NCBI RefSeq assembly: GCF_015223105.1
Contig: NZ_JADFTZ010000003.1
Location: 186,001-250,000, forward strand
Reading direction: 5' to 3'
Length of the DNA: 64,000 nucleotides
DNA from: Flavobacterium proteolyticum
GTDB lineage: Bacteria; Bacteroidota; Bacteroidia; Flavobacteriales; Flavobacteriaceae
This document shows positions 23,633 to 31,691 of the stretch, one piece after another. The translations under genes were made by a program, and so were the position numbers. The first letter of the stretch is position 1, and every line of letters begins with the position of its first letter. Under the pieces are notes generated by a model. The model ran no database searches and was not told the DNA's origin. It worked only from the letters and a program-made list of their open reading frames with translations.

Positions 23633-25552
23633 TTATAATTTTTTATTAACGATTCTATCAAAATAATCTTGTAAAAATGCCTTACATTTTACTTCTAAAG
23701 CATTCATTTCGGCATTTCTTTTTGCTATCAAATTCTTTTCTAAACCTTTGTCAGAAATAGCATAAAAACCAGTAGCTTTCTTACCATCAAATGTACAAAT
23801 ATAATTTCCACTTTGAAATTGATATTGATTAGAAAAATAATTTATAGCATAAGGAGTTTCATTAGAATTACTCATTAAACTTCTACCCCAACTTCTAAAA
23901 GGTTTATTATATCCAACCATATCTAATATTGTAGGATAAATATCAATGTGTTGTACAATATCTGTTCGCTTACCAACTAAATTTTTCTTTGGATAATAAA
24001 TCAATAATGGAATAGCAGAACGATTTACCACTTTCTTATATTCTGGATAAAAAGTTTGATTACAATGGTCTGCAGTAATTATAAAAATTGTGTTTTCAAA
24101 CCATGGTTCTTTTTTAGCTGCTTCAAAGAATTTTTCAAATGCCATATCGGTATAACCCACACATTGATGAATAGGTAAATCTCCTTTTGGAAATTTATTT
24201 TCATATTTTTTTGGAACAATATAAGGTTCATGAGAAGAAACCGTAAAAATGGTACTGAAAAAAGGTCCTTTCTTTTTATCCAAAGTTTGTTTCATAAATT
24301 GAAAAAATGGTTCATCCCAAATTCCCCAAACACCATCAAAATCGTTATCATTATTATATTCTGTCTTACCATAATAATGATCAAATCCTAAAATATTACC
24401 AAATCCTTGAAAACCCATTGAACCGTTTGGCGCTCCATGAAAAAATGAAGTATCATAACCTTGCCCTTTTAATATAGAAACCAAAGATTCTACTTTTTGT
24501 TTAGCGTAAGGAGATGATGTATAAGCATCTTTAAAAGATGGAATACCAGCTAATACAGAAGACATTCCATGAATTGATTTACTTCCGTTAGCATAAACAT
24601 CAGTAAATATCAAACTGTTTTGTGCCAATCTATCTAAAAATGGAGTGTAACTAACGTAGTTTGGAATTTGTTTTTCTTTATTAAAAGCCCCCCAATATTC
24701 TCTTCCGTAACTTTCTGTGATAAACAAAACAATATTAGGTTTTGATGTTTCATTAGATGAATAAAGCTTTATTGGTTTTATAGTTTCGCTTACAATTTTA
24801 TCAGAAATATTAAAATTAGTTTCCTTAAAACTTGTCTTACCTAATGTTCTTATGATAGCAAATGGAGTATTTAAAATAACATCCGCGTGTTCCACTTTGG
24901 TCACATTTCTATTTGCATCAATCATGTTTAAAGGTCTTGTACTTTTCTTAAAATCACCTCTAATTCCTCCTACCATTAGAACTAAAATTAGAATTACTCC
25001 TATTTTAGAAAAAGAAAAATATTTGATTTTAGAATATTGAATTTCTTTATGTTCTATTCTAACTTTTTTATATAAATAAATCCACAAATATGAAGTAACC
25101 AAAAATAAGGCGAAAACATGCCAATAGCTCACCAAAAATCTGAAGAACATACTACCTAAATTGTTTTCATCTTTAAGTGAATCTAAAACTGCAATTGTAG
25201 TTCTAGCATAAATAAATTTGTAATATATAAAGTCTATAAAGTTAGTAGCATAAGCTATTAAATTGGTCGTAAAATAAAGATAAAATATAAACTTTTGATA
25301 TCCGGGCTTTGTGTTTTTCCAAAATGGTAAAGTCGAAAACAATATAAATAAAGCGTTGATATATAAAATAGCCGTTGTATCAAAGGCCAAGCCTTGATAA
25401 ACTAAATTAAAAAACTCAGAAATACTTGATACTTTTAAAAGACTGAAGTTGTAAATTAAAAATAATAATCGAGCTATAAAATAGAAAAAATACACTAAAA
25501 ATATTCTGTAAAGTAATGCTTTGTATTCTTCAATTCTGAAAAAATTCTTCAT
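23633..25552 (-). CDS. LTA synthase-like membrane sulfatase / phosphoglycerol transferase
   Basis: A 639-residue protein with about five N-terminal membrane helices (to about residue 190) and a large extracytoplasmic sulfatase-fold domain (about 265-590). Metal- and phosphate-binding features include VLFITESYGREYWG, the nucleophile loop NGSKSIHGMSSVLAG, SSHEPYIVP and ITADHCNQTF. These match the LtaS/MdoB group, which transfers phosphoglycerol or phosphoethanolamine to glycans or lipids. Gram-negative members do not make lipoteichoic acid; the acceptor here is unknown. The phosphatase 7 nt downstream is probably cotranscribed and part of the same pathway. Confidence 0.87.
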   Translation of the reverse strand: MKNFFRIEEYKALLYRIFLVYFFYFIARLLFLIYNFSLLKVSSISEFFNLVYQGLAFDTTAILYINALFILFSTLPFWKNTKPGYQKFIFYLYFTTNLIAYATNFIDFIYYKFIYARTTIAVLDSLKDENNLGSMFFRFLVSYWHVFALFLVTSYLWIYLYKKVRIEHKEIQYSKIKYFSFSKIGVILILVLMVGGIRGDFKKSTRPLNMIDANRNVTKVEHADVILNTPFAIIRTLGKTSFKETNFNISDKIVSETIKPIKLYSSNETSKPNIVLFITESYGREYWGAFNKEKQIPNYVSYTPFLDRLAQNSLIFTDVYANGSKSIHGMSSVLAGIPSFKDAYTSSPYAKQKVESLVSILKGQGYDTSFFHGAPNGSMGFQGFGNILGFDHYYGKTEYNNDNDFDGVWGIWDEPFFQFMKQTLDKKKGPFFSTIFTVSSHEPYIVPKKYENKFPKGDLPIHQCVGYTDMAFEKFFEAAKKEPWFENTIFIITADHCNQTFYPEYKKVVNRSAIPLLIYYPKKNLVGKRTDIVQHIDIYPTILDMVGYNKPFRSWGRSLMSNSNETPYAINYFSNQYQFQSGNYICTFDGKKATGFYAISDKGLEKNLIAKRNAEMNALEVKCKAFLQDYFDRIVNKKL

Positions 25553-25611
25553 AAATGTATTGAACTAATTTAAGATTTTGCAAATTTACAAATAATAAAT
25601 TGGATACAAAC

Positions 25612-25635
25612 AATTATTATGCACGCATAATAATT
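25612..25635. promoter_or_regulatory. Palindromic operator upstream of the acyl-CoA synthetase
   Basis: AATTATTATGC-AC-GCATAATAATT, a perfect palindrome with 11-bp arms. Its 12-bp core TATGCACGCATA is the reverse complement of the core at 27580-27591 in front of the marR gene. It lies about 100 bp upstream of the synthetase start. Confidence 0.8.
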
Positions 25636-25733
25636 TATAAATCAACCAGTTAATTAATTTCATTATCATATCAATAAAAAATTGCTTAATTAATTAAATT
25701 TTTATAATTTGCGTTAAATAATAATTGCGAATT

Positions 25734-27506
25734 ATGAACAATATTACACGCTTATTTGACTTTCCATACTATCAATTAGAAAAGTATAATTTAAAAGATG
25801 CTTTAGTAACTAAATATGACGGAAATTGGATCAAAACATCTACTCAAGAATATTTAGAAAAAGCGAATGCTATTTCAAGAGGTTTGCTTCGCTTAGGGGT
25901 AAATAAAAATGATAAAATTGCTATCATTTCATCTAACAACAGAACTGAATGGCACATTACAGACATTGGTGTTTTACAAACAGGAGCACAAACTGTTCCA
26001 ATGTACCCTACGATTTCTGCTGAAGATTATGAATACATATTAAATCATTCTGGGTCTCAATATGTTTTTGTTTCTGATATTGAAGTTTATCAAAAATTAC
26101 AAAGTATAAAAGCGAATGTTCCTTTACTAAAAGATATTTTCTCTTATAATGATATTGCAGGATGTAAAAGTTGGAAAGAAATTTTAGAATTAGGTGCTAA
26201 TACCGATAATCAAGATGTTGTTGAAGATAGAAAAAATAATGTTGCTACAACTGACTTAGCAACAATTATCTATACTTCTGGAACAACAGGAAGACCTAAA
26301 GGTGTAATGTTATCACACCAAAATATCGTTTCAGATGTATTAATGAGTGCGCCAAGAGTTCCATTAAGAGCCGGTGACACAAGAGCTTTGAGTTTCTTAC
26401 CTATTTGTCACATATTTGAAAGAATGTTAACCTATTTATACCAATATTATGGTATATCGATTTACTTCGCTGAAAGTATTGAAAAGATTTCAGACAACTT
26501 AAAAGAAGTAAAACCTCATGTTATGTCAGTTGTCCCTCGTTTATTAGAAAAAGTTTATGATAAAATTTATGCTAAAGGAGCCGATTTAACTGGAATCAAA
26601 AAAGCACTTTTCTTTTGGGCATTAAATTTAGGTATGGATTACAAACCATATAAACAAAATGGAGCTTTTTACGAATTCAAATTAAAAATAGCTCGTAAAC
26701 TAATTTTCTCAAAATGGCAAGAAGGTTTAGGTGGCGAATTAGAATTATTAGTTTCGGGAAGTGCTGCTTTACAATCTCGTTTAACAAAAGTTTTCTGTGC
26801 GGCTAATATTCCAGTTATGGAAGGTTATGGTTTAACCGAAACTTCTCCAGTAATCTCAGTAAACGACATGAGAAATGGTGGTTTCAGAGTAGGAACTGTT
26901 GGAAAAGTATTAAACGGTGTTGAAGTAAAAATTGCAGAAGACGGAGAGATTTTATGTAAAGGTCCAAACGTAATGATGGGATATTACAAAGATGAAACTC
27001 AAACTGCTGAAGTTTTAAAAGATGGTTATTTCCATACTGGCGATATTGGTGAAATTGATTCAGATGGTTTCTTAAAAATTACAGATCGTAAAAAAGAAAT
27101 GTTTAAAACATCTGGAGGAAAATATGTTGCCCCTCAAATTTTAGAAAATGCTTTCAAACAATCACGTTTCATAGAGCAAATTATGGTAATAGGTGATGGC
27201 GAAAAAATGCCTGCGGCTTTTATACAACCTAATTTTGAATTTGTCACTGAATGGGCACACAGACATAACAATACTACTTTTTCTTCAAACGAAGATATGT
27301 GTTCAAGTAAAATGGTAATCGATAGAATTCAAGATGAAATTGACCATTGTAATGAAAAATTTGGGAATTGGGAAAAAGTAAAACGCTTTGAACTTACACC
27401 TGATATTTGGTCTATCGATGCTGGCCACTTAACACCAACTATGAAATTAAGACGTAAAATTATTAAAGAAAAATATAACGACTTATATCAAAAAATTTAC
27501 GGATAA
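25734..27506 (+). CDS. Long-chain acyl-CoA synthetase (AMP-forming)
   Basis: A 590-residue AMP-dependent synthetase that activates fatty acids with CoA. It has the P-loop-like motif TIIYTSGTTGRPKGVMLSH (residues about 175-193), GYGLTETSPVISV, the ATP-binding aspartate in YFHTGDIGEIDSDGFLKI and DRKKEMFKTSGGKYVAP, with the C-terminal catalytic lysine near TPTMKLRRK. The nearest codon-frame start is a TTG at 25725, but the ATG at 25734 fits the family N-terminus (MNNITRLFDFPYYQLEKY). It is followed by a terminator, a MarR regulator and the fadNAE genes, and shares their operator. It is therefore the activation step of the same beta-oxidation pathway. Confidence 0.93.
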   Translation: MNNITRLFDFPYYQLEKYNLKDALVTKYDGNWIKTSTQEYLEKANAISRGLLRLGVNKNDKIAIISSNNRTEWHITDIGVLQTGAQTVPMYPTISAEDYEYILNHSGSQYVFVSDIEVYQKLQSIKANVPLLKDIFSYNDIAGCKSWKEILELGANTDNQDVVEDRKNNVATTDLATIIYTSGTTGRPKGVMLSHQNIVSDVLMSAPRVPLRAGDTRALSFLPICHIFERMLTYLYQYYGISIYFAESIEKISDNLKEVKPHVMSVVPRLLEKVYDKIYAKGADLTGIKKALFFWALNLGMDYKPYKQNGAFYEFKLKIARKLIFSKWQEGLGGELELLVSGSAALQSRLTKVFCAANIPVMEGYGLTETSPVISVNDMRNGGFRVGTVGKVLNGVEVKIAEDGEILCKGPNVMMGYYKDETQTAEVLKDGYFHTGDIGEIDSDGFLKITDRKKEMFKTSGGKYVAPQILENAFKQSRFIEQIMVIGDGEKMPAAFIQPNFEFVTEWAHRHNNTTFSSNEDMCSSKMVIDRIQDEIDHCNEKFGNWEKVKRFELTPDIWSIDAGHLTPTMKLRRKIIKEKYNDLYQKIYG

Positions 27507-27513
27507 AAACGCT

Positions 27514-27536
27514 AAAACCCACATTTTGTGGGTTTT
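27514..27536 (+). terminator. Terminator of the acyl-CoA synthetase gene
   Basis: AAAACCCAC (27514-27522), ATTTT loop, GTGGGTTTT (27528-27536); a short T-run follows after GCC. Confidence 0.75.
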
Positions 27537-27571
27537 GCCTTTTTAAAATGTTAAATTTTGAAAAAAATGTT

Positions 27572-27599
27572 AAAAATACTATGCGTGCATAGTATTTTT
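27572..27599. promoter_or_regulatory. Palindromic operator of the marR-fadNAE operon
   Basis: AAAAATACTATGC-GT-GCATAGTATTTTT, a perfect palindrome with 13-bp arms. It ends 3 bp before the -7 element, so it covers the spacer and -33 region and should repress when bound. The core TATGCGTGCATA matches the site upstream of the acyl-CoA synthetase. Confidence 0.85.
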
Positions 27600-27602
27600 T
27601 TT

Positions 27603-27610
27603 TATATTTG
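27603..27610 (+). promoter_or_regulatory. -7 element of marR-fadNAE
   Basis: TATATTTG, a perfect TAnnTTTG match, 22 bp before the marR ATG and directly behind the palindromic operator. Confidence 0.7.
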
Positions 27611-27632
27611 AAAAAGTTTAGATAGTAATTCT

Positions 27633-28073
27633 ATGAAAGATAAAACAATAGACTATATACTTAGAGCAACTTGGCAAGCGGTTGCGAGAATGTACAACGA
27701 GGAAGCTGCTAAATATAATGCTACAATGGCAACTGGTTTTGCACTTTTAAGTATTGATAGAGAAAATGGTTCTCCATCTACAACTTTAGGTCCTAAAATG
27801 GGAATGGAAGCCACAAGCTTAACCAGAACGCTAAAATCGATGGAAGAACGAGGATTAATCACCCGCAAAAAAAATCCAACCGATGGTCGGGGTGTAATCA
27901 TTCAATTAACCAAAGAAGGGAAAGAAAAAAGAGAACTTTCTAAAGAAACCGTACTTCGTTTTAATGAAACCGTAAAACAACATATTAGTGAAGAAAAATT
28001 ACAACACTTTATGGAAGTTGCCGAAATCATCAACGAATTGATTACCGATAAAAAAATCTATAACGACAAATAA
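27633..28073 (+). CDS. MarR-family regulator of beta-oxidation
   Basis: A 146-residue winged-helix regulator of the MarR family. The recognition region MEATSLTRTLKSMEERGLI and the wing RKKNPTDGRGVIIQLTKEG are clear. It is the first gene of an apparent operon with fadN (18 bp later), fadA and fadE. An identical operator core stands before its own promoter and before the acyl-CoA synthetase gene. By analogy with other fatty-acid regulators it probably binds acyl-CoA and releases DNA when fatty acids are present; the ligand is inference. It differs from the MarR at 8208 in sequence and in operator. Confidence 0.9.
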   Translation: MKDKTIDYILRATWQAVARMYNEEAAKYNATMATGFALLSIDRENGSPSTTLGPKMGMEATSLTRTLKSMEERGLITRKKNPTDGRGVIIQLTKEGKEKRELSKETVLRFNETVKQHISEEKLQHFMEVAEIINELITDKKIYNDK

Positions 28074-28091
28074 AACAACAAACCTATAAAC

Positions 28092-30482
28092 ATGAAACGT
28101 AATATTAAAAAAGTTGCTGTTATTGGTTCCGGAATTATGGGAAGTGGTATCGCTTGCCATTTTGCTAATATTGGTGTCGAAGTCTTATTATTAGATATCG
28201 CGCCAAACGAACTAACCGAAGCCGAACAGAAAAAAGGACTAACTCTTGAAAGTAAAGCCGTTAGAAACCGATTAGTTAATGATCATTTAGCTAACGCTTT
28301 AAAATCGAAACCCTCGCCTATTTATCATCCAAGTTTTGCCTCAAGAATTACAACGGGTAACACAACCGATGATATGTCAAAAATTGCAACAGCAGATTGG
28401 ATTATCGAAGTAGTTGTAGAACGTTTAGACATCAAGAAAATTGTTTTCGAGCAAGTTGATAAATTTAGAAAACCAGGAACTTTAGTTACTTCAAATACAT
28501 CTGGTATTCCTATTCAATTTATGAGCGAAGGAAGAAGCGAAGATTTCCAAGAACATTTCTGTGGAACACACTTTTTCAATCCAGCACGTTACTTAAAATT
28601 ATTTGAAATCATTCCTGGTCCAAAAACCTCTAATGAAGTTTTAGATTTCTTGAATGGTTATGGTGAAAAATTCTTAGGAAAAACTTCAGTTGTTGCTAAA
28701 GATACTCCAGCATTTATTGGAAATAGAATTGGAATCTTCGGAATCCAAAGTTTATTCCACCAAGTAAAAGAAATGGGATTAACGGTTGAAGAAGTTGATA
28801 AATTAACCGGACCCGTTATTGGTCGCCCAAAATCAGCTACTTTTAGAACGGTTGATGTAGTTGGTTTAGATACTTTAGTTCATGTGGCTAACGGAATTTA
28901 TGAAAATTGTCCAAACGACGAAGCGCATGAATTATTCAAACTTCCAGAATTTGTTAACAAAATGATGGAAAACAAATGGTTAGGAAGTAAGACCGGACAA
29001 GGTTTCTACAAAAAAGAAGGTAAAGATATTCTAACTTTAGATTTAGATACATTAGAATATAGAGCTAATAAAAAAGCATCTTTCGCAACTTTAGAATTAA
29101 CCAAAACGATTGAAAAACCAATCGATAGATTCAAAGTTTTAGTAACTGGAAAAGACAAAGCAGGAGAATTTTATAGAAAAAACTTCGCTTCAATGTTCCA
29201 ATACTGTTCAAACAGAATTCCTGAAATCACAGACGCTTTCTACAAAATCGACGATGCTATGAAAGCTGGATTCGGTTGGGAAAACGGTCCATTCGAAATT
29301 TGGGATGCCATCGGAGTTGAAAAAGGGATCGAATTAATGAAAGCGGAAGGTTTTCAACCTGCTTCTTGGGTAACGGATATGGTAGCTTCTGGAAACACTT
29401 CATTCTATTCTATTAAAGATGGAGCAACGCACTTCTACTCTATCACGAATAAAAAAGTTGAGAAAGTTCCTGGTCAGGATGCTTTCATTATCTTAAATAA
29501 CATTCGCGAAAGCAAAAAAATATGGAACAACAGCGATTCAATCATTACCGATTTAGGTGATGGAATCATCAATTTAGAATTTACATCTAAAATGAATTCT
29601 ATTGGCGCAGGTGTTTTACAAGGAATCAACAAAGCAATTGACATTGCTGAAAAAGATTACAATGGTTTAGTTATTGGAAATCAAGGTGCTAATTTCTCTG
29701 TTGGAGCTAATTTAGGAATGATTTTCATGATGGCTGTTGAGCAAGAATATGACGAATTAAACATGGCTATCAAAATGTTCCAAGACACAATGATGCGTTG
29801 CCGTTATTCTGCAATTCCAGTTATCGCTGCTCCTCACGGTATGACTCTTGGTGGTGGTTGCGAATTAGTAATGCATTCAGACAGAGCGGTTGCTGCAGCA
29901 GAAACATACATCGGATTAGTAGAATTTGGTGTTGGAGTTATCCCTGGTGGTGGTGGTTCTAAAGAAATGGCTTTGAGAGCATCTGATTTATTCCGTAAAA
30001 ATGACGTAGAATTAAACGTTCTTCAAGAATATTTCTTAACAGTAGGTATGGCAAAAGTAGCTACTTCGGCTTACGAAGGTTTTGATACCGGAGTTTTACA
30101 AAAAGGAAGAGATATCGTAGTGGTAAACAAAGATCGCCAAATCGCTACAGCTAAACAAGTAGCATTACAAATGGCAGAACAAGGTTACACCCAACCTGTA
30201 AGAAGAAAAGATATCAAAGTATTAGGAAAACAAGCTTTAGGTATGTTCTTAGTTGGAACTGACCAAATGGAAGCTGGTAAATACATTTCTGAACACGATA
30301 AGAAAATTGCAAACAAACTAGCTTATGTAATGGCTGGTGGTGATTTATCAGAAGCAACTTTAGTTTCTGAACAATATTTATTGGATTTAGAAAGAGAAGC
30401 ATTTTTATCATTAACTGGAGAAAGAAAATCTTTAGAAAGAATTCAGTACATGTTAACCAAAGGGAAACCATTAAGAAACTAA
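28092..30482 (+). CDS. fadN: 3-hydroxyacyl-CoA dehydrogenase / enoyl-CoA hydratase (FadN type)
   Basis: A 796-residue bifunctional beta-oxidation enzyme. The dehydrogenase half comes first: NAD-binding VAVIGSGIMGSGIACHFAN, HFFNPARYLKLFEIIPG with the catalytic His, and a C-terminal domain to about 400. The crotonase half lies at about 475-700, with oxyanion-hole glycines (NFSVGANLGM) and both catalytic glutamates, in LGGGCELVMH and GLVEFGVGVIPGGGG. This order is the reverse of E. coli FadB and matches FadN of Bacillus subtilis. It lies in a marR-fadN-fadA-fadE operon; the thiolase follows 3 bp later. Confidence 0.95.
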   Translation: MKRNIKKVAVIGSGIMGSGIACHFANIGVEVLLLDIAPNELTEAEQKKGLTLESKAVRNRLVNDHLANALKSKPSPIYHPSFASRITTGNTTDDMSKIATADWIIEVVVERLDIKKIVFEQVDKFRKPGTLVTSNTSGIPIQFMSEGRSEDFQEHFCGTHFFNPARYLKLFEIIPGPKTSNEVLDFLNGYGEKFLGKTSVVAKDTPAFIGNRIGIFGIQSLFHQVKEMGLTVEEVDKLTGPVIGRPKSATFRTVDVVGLDTLVHVANGIYENCPNDEAHELFKLPEFVNKMMENKWLGSKTGQGFYKKEGKDILTLDLDTLEYRANKKASFATLELTKTIEKPIDRFKVLVTGKDKAGEFYRKNFASMFQYCSNRIPEITDAFYKIDDAMKAGFGWENGPFEIWDAIGVEKGIELMKAEGFQPASWVTDMVASGNTSFYSIKDGATHFYSITNKKVEKVPGQDAFIILNNIRESKKIWNNSDSIITDLGDGIINLEFTSKMNSIGAGVLQGINKAIDIAEKDYNGLVIGNQGANFSVGANLGMIFMMAVEQEYDELNMAIKMFQDTMMRCRYSAIPVIAAPHGMTLGGGCELVMHSDRAVAAAETYIGLVEFGVGVIPGGGGSKEMALRASDLFRKNDVELNVLQEYFLTVGMAKVATSAYEGFDTGVLQKGRDIVVVNKDRQIATAKQVALQMAEQGYTQPVRRKDIKVLGKQALGMFLVGTDQMEAGKYISEHDKKIANKLAYVMAGGDLSEATLVSEQYLLDLEREAFLSLTGERKSLERIQYMLTKGKPLRN

Positions 30483-30485
30483 GAA

Positions 30486-31670
30486 ATGAGAACAGCATAT
30501 ATAGTAAAAGGATATAGAACAGCAGTTGGAAAAGCCCCTAAAGGCTTATTCCGATTCAAAAGACCTGACGAATTAGCAGCCGAAACCATCGAACACATGA
30601 TGAAAGAGTTGCCTGATTTCGACAAAACACGTATTGATGACGTGATGGTAGGAAACGCCATGCCAGAAGCTGAACAAGGTTTGAACGTTGGTCGTTTAAT
30701 TTCATTAATGGGATTAAAAATCACGGATGTTCCTGGTGTTACAGTAAACAGATATTGTGCTTCTGGAGTAGAAACTATCGCAATGGCAACGGCTAAAATC
30801 CAATCAGGAATGGCAGATTGTATCATTGCTGGTGGTGCAGAAAGCATGAGTTACATTCCAATGGGAGGTTATAAACCAACACCAGATTACAAAGTTGCCG
30901 CAGCTGGTCACGAAGATTATTATTGGGGAATGGGATTAACAGCTGAAGCAGTTGCCAAACAATTCAACGTTTCGCGTGAAGACCAAGACGAATTTGCTTA
31001 CCAATCACACATGAAAGCCTTAAAAGCACAAGCAGAAGGTAAATTCGATAAACAAATTGCTCCTATTACAGTAGAACAAACGTTTATTAATGAAAATGGT
31101 AAAAAAGAAACCAAATCTTACGTTGTAAATAAAGACGAAGGTCCAAGAGCTGGAACTTCAGTAGAAGCTTTAGCAGGATTACGACCAGTATTCGCTGCTG
31201 ATGGGTCGGTTACCGCTGGAAACTCTTCTCAAATGAGTGATGGAGCAGCTTTCGTTTTAATCATGAGCGAAAAAATGGTAAAAGAATTGAACTTAGAACC
31301 AATTGCAAGAATGGTAAGCTACGCTGCTTCAGGTGTAGAACCAAGAATCATGGGTATCGGACCAGTTACTGCAATTCCAAAAGCATTAAAACAAGCAGGG
31401 TTAAAGCAAGATCAAATCGATTTAATTGAATTAAACGAAGCTTTTGCAGCGCAATCATTAGCAGTTGTGAGAGAATTAGGTTTAAATCCTGAAATCGTAA
31501 ATGTTAACGGTGGAGCTATCGCTTTGGGTCACCCACTAGGTTGTACTGGTGCTAAACTATCCGTTCAATTGTTTGACGAAATGCGCTTGAGAAACAGCAA
31601 ATACGGAATCGTTTCAATGTGTGTTGGAACTGGTCAAGGAGCTGCCGGAATTTTTGAATTTTTAAAATAA
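30486..31670 (+). CDS. fadA: 3-ketoacyl-CoA thiolase (FadA)
   Basis: A 394-residue thiolase performing the last step of beta-oxidation. The nucleophilic cysteine is in NRYCASGVETIAMA (about residue 90). The remaining signature motifs are NEAFAAQSLAVVRE, GGAIALGHPLGCTGA (with the catalytic His) and the second cysteine in CVGTGQGAAGIF. It begins 3 bp after the fadN stop. Together they would form the multienzyme pair that carries out hydration, dehydrogenation and thiolysis. The MarR operator before this operon implies induction with fadN and fadE. Confidence 0.95.
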   Translation: MRTAYIVKGYRTAVGKAPKGLFRFKRPDELAAETIEHMMKELPDFDKTRIDDVMVGNAMPEAEQGLNVGRLISLMGLKITDVPGVTVNRYCASGVETIAMATAKIQSGMADCIIAGGAESMSYIPMGGYKPTPDYKVAAAGHEDYYWGMGLTAEAVAKQFNVSREDQDEFAYQSHMKALKAQAEGKFDKQIAPITVEQTFINENGKKETKSYVVNKDEGPRAGTSVEALAGLRPVFAADGSVTAGNSSQMSDGAAFVLIMSEKMVKELNLEPIARMVSYAASGVEPRIMGIGPVTAIPKALKQAGLKQDQIDLIELNEAFAAQSLAVVRELGLNPEIVNVNGGAIALGHPLGCTGAKLSVQLFDEMRLRNSKYGIVSMCVGTGQGAAGIFEFLK

Positions 31671-31691
31671 AACTATAAAACTTAATAAGTT

